NCBI RefSeq assembly: GCF_001949145.1
Contig: NW_019091426.1
Coordinates: forward strand, 123,247-187,246
DNA: 64,000 nucleotides
From: Acanthaster planci
Lineage: Eukaryota > Echinodermata > Asteroidea > Valvatida > Acanthasteridae
Reading direction: 5' to 3'
A model generated the notes under the pieces. It worked only from the letters and a program-made list of their open reading frames with translations, was not told where the DNA came from and did no database searches. The first letter of the stretch is position 1. Every line of letters starts with the position of its first letter. This document shows, piece after piece, positions 53,921 to 64,000 of this stretch. The position numbers were made by a program, and so were the translations under genes.

Positions 53921-56900
53921 CCATCTTCTTCAGCAGAAACATCAAGCTGTTGAATATGTAGTGAACTTCAGAGAATTTGGATCAGGCTCTAACAGCGAAT
54001 GTCTAAATCTTATTCTGAAGCTTGAGATTAAGATGGTGGTTAGGGGAGTTTGTTCATTGCTGTGTAAATCGTTTTTCCTCTCGTGAGACAGGAGCCAGTG
54101 AGACAGACTGATTCCTACTTCCTCCCTTGTAGTCTAGATGTCAACAGGAGGGGTGGGAACCACTCTGTGGGTGGGGACTCTTACCTCACTGGTTCCCCTC
54201 ACCACTGTCAATTATCAACACTCCAGAATTACAGTGTACCAGAGAAGTACCCTACACAACGAGTAACATTTCATATTTCTTACCAAGGAGATACTTGTGA
54301 ACAGAGCAACTTACATTTAGATTCCACCAGACAAATCCACGGGTTGAATCAAAGCAGCAACTTAGAAATTTAGGACGCACTTTTGATCCTATTTTCAGGA
54401 AATTTATTACAGTAATAAGACCGAATCAAAAAGCCTGTCCAAATTAACATTTTTTAATTTTCTCCTTCACTGACTGCACAAAAACATGGACAACAGAAAT
54501 AACAGCAAAACCCAATTTAAAATCTTGGAGGTTTCTGACAAACTTGTGATAAACAGGGTGACAGGCCACATAATGACTTGCGAAAACAATCTACATGTAT
54601 TTGAGAAGAGATACATGTTACTGTGGTTCAACAGGCACATGCTGATGGGGTCACACGATGTTTACATGTGCCTTCCTCTGGGACCCAGAGGGGACAATGG
54701 AATGGACGGCTCTATTGAAAAGGATACGTACATGTATAAACAAATCATGACCTCATCAGTAGGTAGGCCTATTGTGACCATACATTTTACAGCTTATATG
54801 CAACAGCACAATTTCTGATCAATGTGAGGTAACACAAAAACAAAACAGCTTAGTTCAATAGGCTACTGCAATGTTGCTTTCAAAGATGTCTCAGCTGGTC
54901 ATGCACTGAAGTTGAATCTCTTTTTCGCTCCATAATAGTTAATGGTAATTCTTGCCGTAGTTAAGTGTGGAAATGTTTACTCTTGCCAAACCAAAGCTGC
55001 TTCCTGAGTGTAAGGATAGTGCAGTTGTTCGCATTGTTTGTAGCCATGTTGTTCACTTTTCTACCTTTGCTTCATGATGCAAGTATCGCTGGAAGTTTGT
55101 AAGCCGTAGGGCAATTTCTGCTATTTCACAGCTAGTTTCTTCATTTTTTCTTCTTTTTTTTCATCAAACTGAAATGTACTTGCCGAAAAGCTGCTGGAAC
55201 ATGTATGCTAACAAAACTTGTTGCCTTTTAAAAAAATAGCACTTCCATCGACGACTGACTGTGTCCTTAAATGTACTTCTGTGAGGTCCAGACACTTTGT
55301 AAGGCATTTGTTAACTGCACATTTACTGTGCAACTGATTTGATTATAAAAAAAATTTGGTTAACTGTTCTCTTCATTTCAGACTGGGTCAGAATAACTTG
55401 ATCACCCCGTGAGTGGGAAACTAAACATTGACAATAGGGCAATGCATGAACTTAACATTAGAAGAGTTCATGAATGAGATCCAGTCAGGGTAGTTGAGGC
55501 TTTTGAAACCCAAAACTAAAATGTTATCTTTGTGAAATAAAATGTCATTTCGGCGGTGTTTATCCAATGATTGGGAATCTACTTCTATCGGTTAATTGAT
55601 ATTTTGAAAGAGCACACAGTACTAACAGTATTTACAGAGAAAACAGGGCATAAAATACAGCTGAATCTTACCATTAGTTAAACCTGTATATTACCAAAGA
55701 AAAAGAATGTTACTTGTGATATTTTTTAAATTGAACAAAGTAGTTAAATTATAATAAAGCTTCGTAAAATATACAAGTCTTTCATCTTAAATACAAACTT
55801 TTTTATCTTCTGAAATGTAATTTACATGTTGGTTTTGGAATAACCATTCTATTAATTTTTATTATGATACAATAAAGCGATACAAAGTTTGACTTGCAGA
55901 TTGTTTCTATTTGTAGCCTTAATGATCTATCAAAATCAAAATGCAGATTACAAATAATGTGAAATCCCCCCTTCCCAGTTTTGTGTACATTCAGTTGAGA
56001 ATAGGTCATACATACCAGCCATACGGTGGATGAGTCCTTTTCCAAGTCCCAAGCACACCACACTGAACCATAGGAATTACATCTAAATACCAAATCTGGA
56101 TTGATTGCATGAGTAGGCCATTGGCAACTTTGGATGCATGGTTTGCGCGAAAGTCCCAATGCCCACTGGTTTACAAATGCTTGGGCATTTTCGACATGTT
56201 TATTCCCAATCACAATCTTAAACCAGTCAACTCTCTTTACAAGAAGGTTGATGGGACCAGCCACTTTACTCTGTTATAGATACTGTTTCAGTGCATGTTT
56301 CTAAATGGCCCCCTTCAATGGTGTCGAGTCTTGGGCAGAGCAACTAACACAGCACAGTGGCTTCATACAATAGTTACCGCAGTGCTGTCTACCATTGGTG
56401 GGGGCCACAGTGATTGCAAATAGCCAGGGATAGTATTACCATGGTCACCTGATTCATCTATGGCCAGAACCTTGTTCTAAAATGACTGTAAAACCAAAGA
56501 AAAAAGAACTTAAAAGATTGGGGACCTGCTCTTTATAACAGCGTCTTGTCATACCAGTGCTCTTATGTCAAGTGTCCTCGGACCATGGTGTCACGTTTAT
56601 CACAAGCAGCACCAACAGCACATTTATACTTCAGGATGCATTTAGTAGTCGGGGCCCAGATGAGGAATAAAGGAAATTATGCATGGGTTTATGGAGAACA
56701 AGAACCGATGTAAAGAAACTGGTTTACATGTGCTATCCCCCCCCCAACGCTGTGCGTGCACCTTAAATCAGGAACCTACAGTCCCCGCACACTCTACTGT
56801 CAATGCCACAGACAAAAAAAAAACCATGCCTTAGGGCTAGGGGTGTACATCAGAATGAAGAACCCAACCCTTATTAATGTCAGGTACCGGGGATGAGACT

Positions 56901-58424
56901 AGGTGACTCAAACTATACATATTACCAAATAACTCAGACAATGAAAAGGGAAAGAAAAAAAAACAGTTTCTTGGGGAAAATTTTCAAACAAAAACCAGGC
57001 TTCGTGGAACGCTAAAAAACCAGATTTTTGCATTTTGAGTCCAAAGGTAGTTGACTGAAGCTTTGGGGACGGAAAGATATGACGACTGGAATTTTTTTCT
57101 TTGACTTTTTAGGTCGACTTCTGTTACGGGAAACTGGCTATATCCCTTTTTTAACTTCAATTGGGCATCCGGTTTTGTTCTTTGTGATTCAGGCCAACTG
57201 TCGCTTTCCCTTCACCCTTAATCACACAGGCACACCTTGGTGCCAAGTAACTATTGCACACTGCGGTGATGAAAAGGGGCATCTCTGACAAAAGCATTCC
57301 TGCACTTTTCCCCTTTTATGACACAAAGTTTTCCTCCTGTTTTCAAAATGCCACACAAAGTAGATCTTAATCACTACCTGAAATATGAATATTGGAACCA
57401 AGACATTGATCGACCTTTGAGTTGAAACTTGTCAGCTGAACTGGCCTACTGGACACCATGCAGAGAAACTTGGGGAAACCTATCACCCGGTTTACAATCT
57501 TGAACTGAGTGTAGCACAATGTGAGATATGGTTGTCTGTGCGGGTAACTGTGGATATAACGCTCTGTGGCCCACTCGCAGTAGCCAGCGGAGGCCGCACT
57601 GCGTGTGGGATCTGGTGCGCCTGACTTCATTTTCAACAGAATGTACACAACCTTTCATCAACCCCATGACTATAGGGCATGTGAGTGGCCCAGCATGGTA
57701 GACATGGAGCTCAAGTTGTTCTCCAAGGATAGTAAACTAGATTTACATGCTGCTGGGCAATATGTGGGAAATAAAGTTGTAAATTTCAACTATGACACTG
57801 TCATCACTTATCCAGACCCCAATCCTCAATGGAATAGTCACCCTCCTGCTTAAGCTCCGTAGTTTCGGATAAATGAGAGAGCATGTTTTGGAGAGAGTGT
57901 CTGCATGTGCAGTTTACAGTAGGAATAATGAACATCAATATCAACATTACAAACTTTTTTACAACAAACTAAACCAGATTTTGCTGAACTCTGAGTAGAA
58001 TATTTCTAGATTATAGTTGGTTTCACTGAAACTACAATTCCCAGTTATTCTATAAGGCACTCTACTCCTGCTGTTATGATGCACGAAAGGGGGAATAAAT
58101 GGTTACTTCCTGAATTATTCAACACAAGAAAATTGCCTTTGTCTCATTCAGAACTTGAATACAGAAAAAAAATAGATTGTTTTTTAACTTGATGCATACG
58201 TTCCTTAATTAGGACAAAAATCCAAATATACACAACTTCCGCTACACATCCTTCTGGACACTCAATATTCTTTTCAAATTGGTTTGAGGATTTCCCTTCT
58301 TTGCTTAGTAGGTGATTACAGAAGACAGTTCTGGGTTTCACCAGTCTAAAGGCAACTTATAATCCTACAGTGTTAAACAGTAACCACTTTCTATAGAGCT
58401 GTAATGTAAGATTTTTTTGTTGAT

Positions 58425-58615
58425 GGATTCTGTTGGGAGTGGAGATGGATTCTGATGGATTTGGCTAATGGATTCTGATGGATATTTGTCAGTGGATTCT
58501 AACAGATTAGCTACAGAATTTTGATGGATTTTGACCAAGGATATTCTGATGGATCTGGCGATGGATTCTGCTGGATTTTAGCTGATGGATTAGCTCTGTT
58601 GGATTTAACAGCTTC
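58425..58615. repeat. Degenerate GATGGATTCTG tandem array
   Basis: GATGGATT recurs about ten times with irregular spacing of roughly 10-30 bases, interrupted by T-rich variants (CAGTGGATTCTAACAG, GCGATGGATTCTGCTGG). An old, decayed minisatellite downstream of RSPRY1. Confidence 0.75.
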
Positions 58616-59268
58616 CAACTTCAGCTGTTAGATTCTGTTTAGCTAAGCGGGACCGTCCGAAGAAAACCTGGAGAGGGTTAAGCTGTGAGGTATACAAATA
58701 AAGCCTAAGCTCTAAATTGCGCCCCAGCCATGATGTAGAAAGACCTCTATTTGCTCTGTGCAGGAGTATGACATGGCATGTTTTCATCATGGAAACAAAT
58801 GTCTCCTTGGATGGAAAACACCAAGTGCATGGACAGGTTTATGCGAGTTCGGCACAAGAGGCACTGACCAAGTCTGACAAATGTCTGTTAATGGGTCTTC
58901 AGGTGCGTGCCAGGTTAAAATTTTTCCCACCAACTTGTCTCTACTTCACTGGTGAAGGGGTGCTTCAAGTTAGAATGGATACAGTCTAATTGCAACCTAT
59001 ACAGTTGGGGGCTATGCTTGTTTTGGGAAGTTAATGGGATGGAACTCATTGATTTCATGTGGGGGCACTTCAAGAGCAAAAGTCAAACTTTGGTCGATTA
59101 CCAAAAAGAAAAACTCCTTTTCTTTTCTCCTGCACAGAAATTTTAAGCTTAGAAAATATTCCATCGAATGCCACAGAACTGAGACGACACAAGCTAGTTA
59201 CACAGTCACTTGGGAGAGAGAAACTGCGACCCATCAGCAAGGATGATGGTCAACTTGTTGACGCTTTG

Positions 59269-63892
<4,624 letters not shown>

Positions 63893-64000
63893 CTGCAAGA
63901 GCGACAACAGATTACCGTGTAAGTCTTTGCCCTACGTGCTGACCAGTGTTGTAGTCGAGTCCATCACAAGTCCCTGCAAGGCCATCGCGAGTCATCCACT

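Larger units (their letters stand above)
52871..59268. other. Intergenic interval between PSME3IP1 and RSPRY1
   Basis: 6.4 kb with no recognisable exon. It contains a LINE 3' remnant (about 53470-53790), a shared interspersed repeat (53800-53920), a GATGGATTCTG array (58425-58615) and the RSPRY1 3' UTR. The open frame at 57605-57853 (plus) matches nothing I know and has no splice or start context, so I do not call it a gene. Confidence 0.45.

Noticed and set aside
55803-56264. 153-codon minus-strand open frame in the PSME3IP1-RSPRY1 interval
   Set aside because: No domain, no splice partners and AT-rich non-coding composition.
57605-57853. Plus-strand open frame containing SKDSKLDLHAAGQYVGNK
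   Set aside because: No similarity I recognise, no splice or promoter context and no link to neighbouring exons.
58800-58900. Minus-strand CLLCRTRI as the last RING half of RSPRY1
   Set aside because: It lacks the preceding Cys pair and forces a poor join. The exon at 59371-59269 supplies every missing zinc ligand in phase.

Overview
This is a stretch of animal nuclear genome, with seven spliced protein-coding genes, large repeat-filled introns and two assembly gaps (26039-26097 and 50761-51748). Dispersed non-coding DNA is full of TACATGTA-type palindromes and small non-autonomous DNA transposons. A secreted gene joins discoidin and kringle domains, and one intron has AT-AC (U12-type) ends. 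Together this fits a marine invertebrate deuterostome (echinoderm, hemichordate or amphioxus). I cannot name the species from sequence alone.

Layout. 1-8.9 kb (minus): an unrecognised secreted protein with signal peptide, a novel N-terminal region, an F5/8C (discoidin) domain and a kringle. 10.1-10.9 kb (plus): RABIF/MSS4, a zinc-binding Rab chaperone. 15.8-23.8 kb (minus): CCDC102A, a coiled-coil protein in seven coding exons. 32.4-34.7 kb (plus): NDUFB9, a LYR-type accessory subunit of mitochondrial complex I. 36.7-41.1 kb (plus): a Rab5-subfamily GTPase closest to RAB22A/RAB31. 46.7-52.7 kb (minus): PSME3IP1 (FAM192A/PIP30), a partner of the nuclear proteasome activator PA28-gamma. 59.3-63.9 kb (minus): the C-terminal 344 residues of RSPRY1, with the SPRY and RING parts present and the N-terminus beyond the right edge. 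I worked out exon boundaries for every gene from conserved peptides, splice sites and codon phase, and each reading frame closes.

The genes are mainly housekeeping and do not form one pathway. RABIF and the Rab GTPase both belong to membrane traffic, but nothing here shows that they act together. CCDC102A, PSME3IP1 and RSPRY1 are close neighbours on human chromosome 16q13, so part of the window is probably an old linkage block.

The repeat content is the most unusual part. The long gap lies inside a foldback-like element whose inverted arms are made of 16-bp subrepeats. This element carries an 11-bp target-site duplication and has split an older ~210-bp MITE that has its own 9-bp duplication; a related copy at 7.2 kb shows the empty site. 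Other elements include two piggyBac-type MITEs with TTAA ends (one nested in another element), Tc1-like MITEs, a 340-bp TIR element present twice, a TIR element in NDUFB9 intron 3 built around a 92-bp minisatellite, and a ~24-copy 12-bp minisatellite. I found no CRISPR array, rRNA or intact tRNA gene, and nothing I would call a new multi-gene system.
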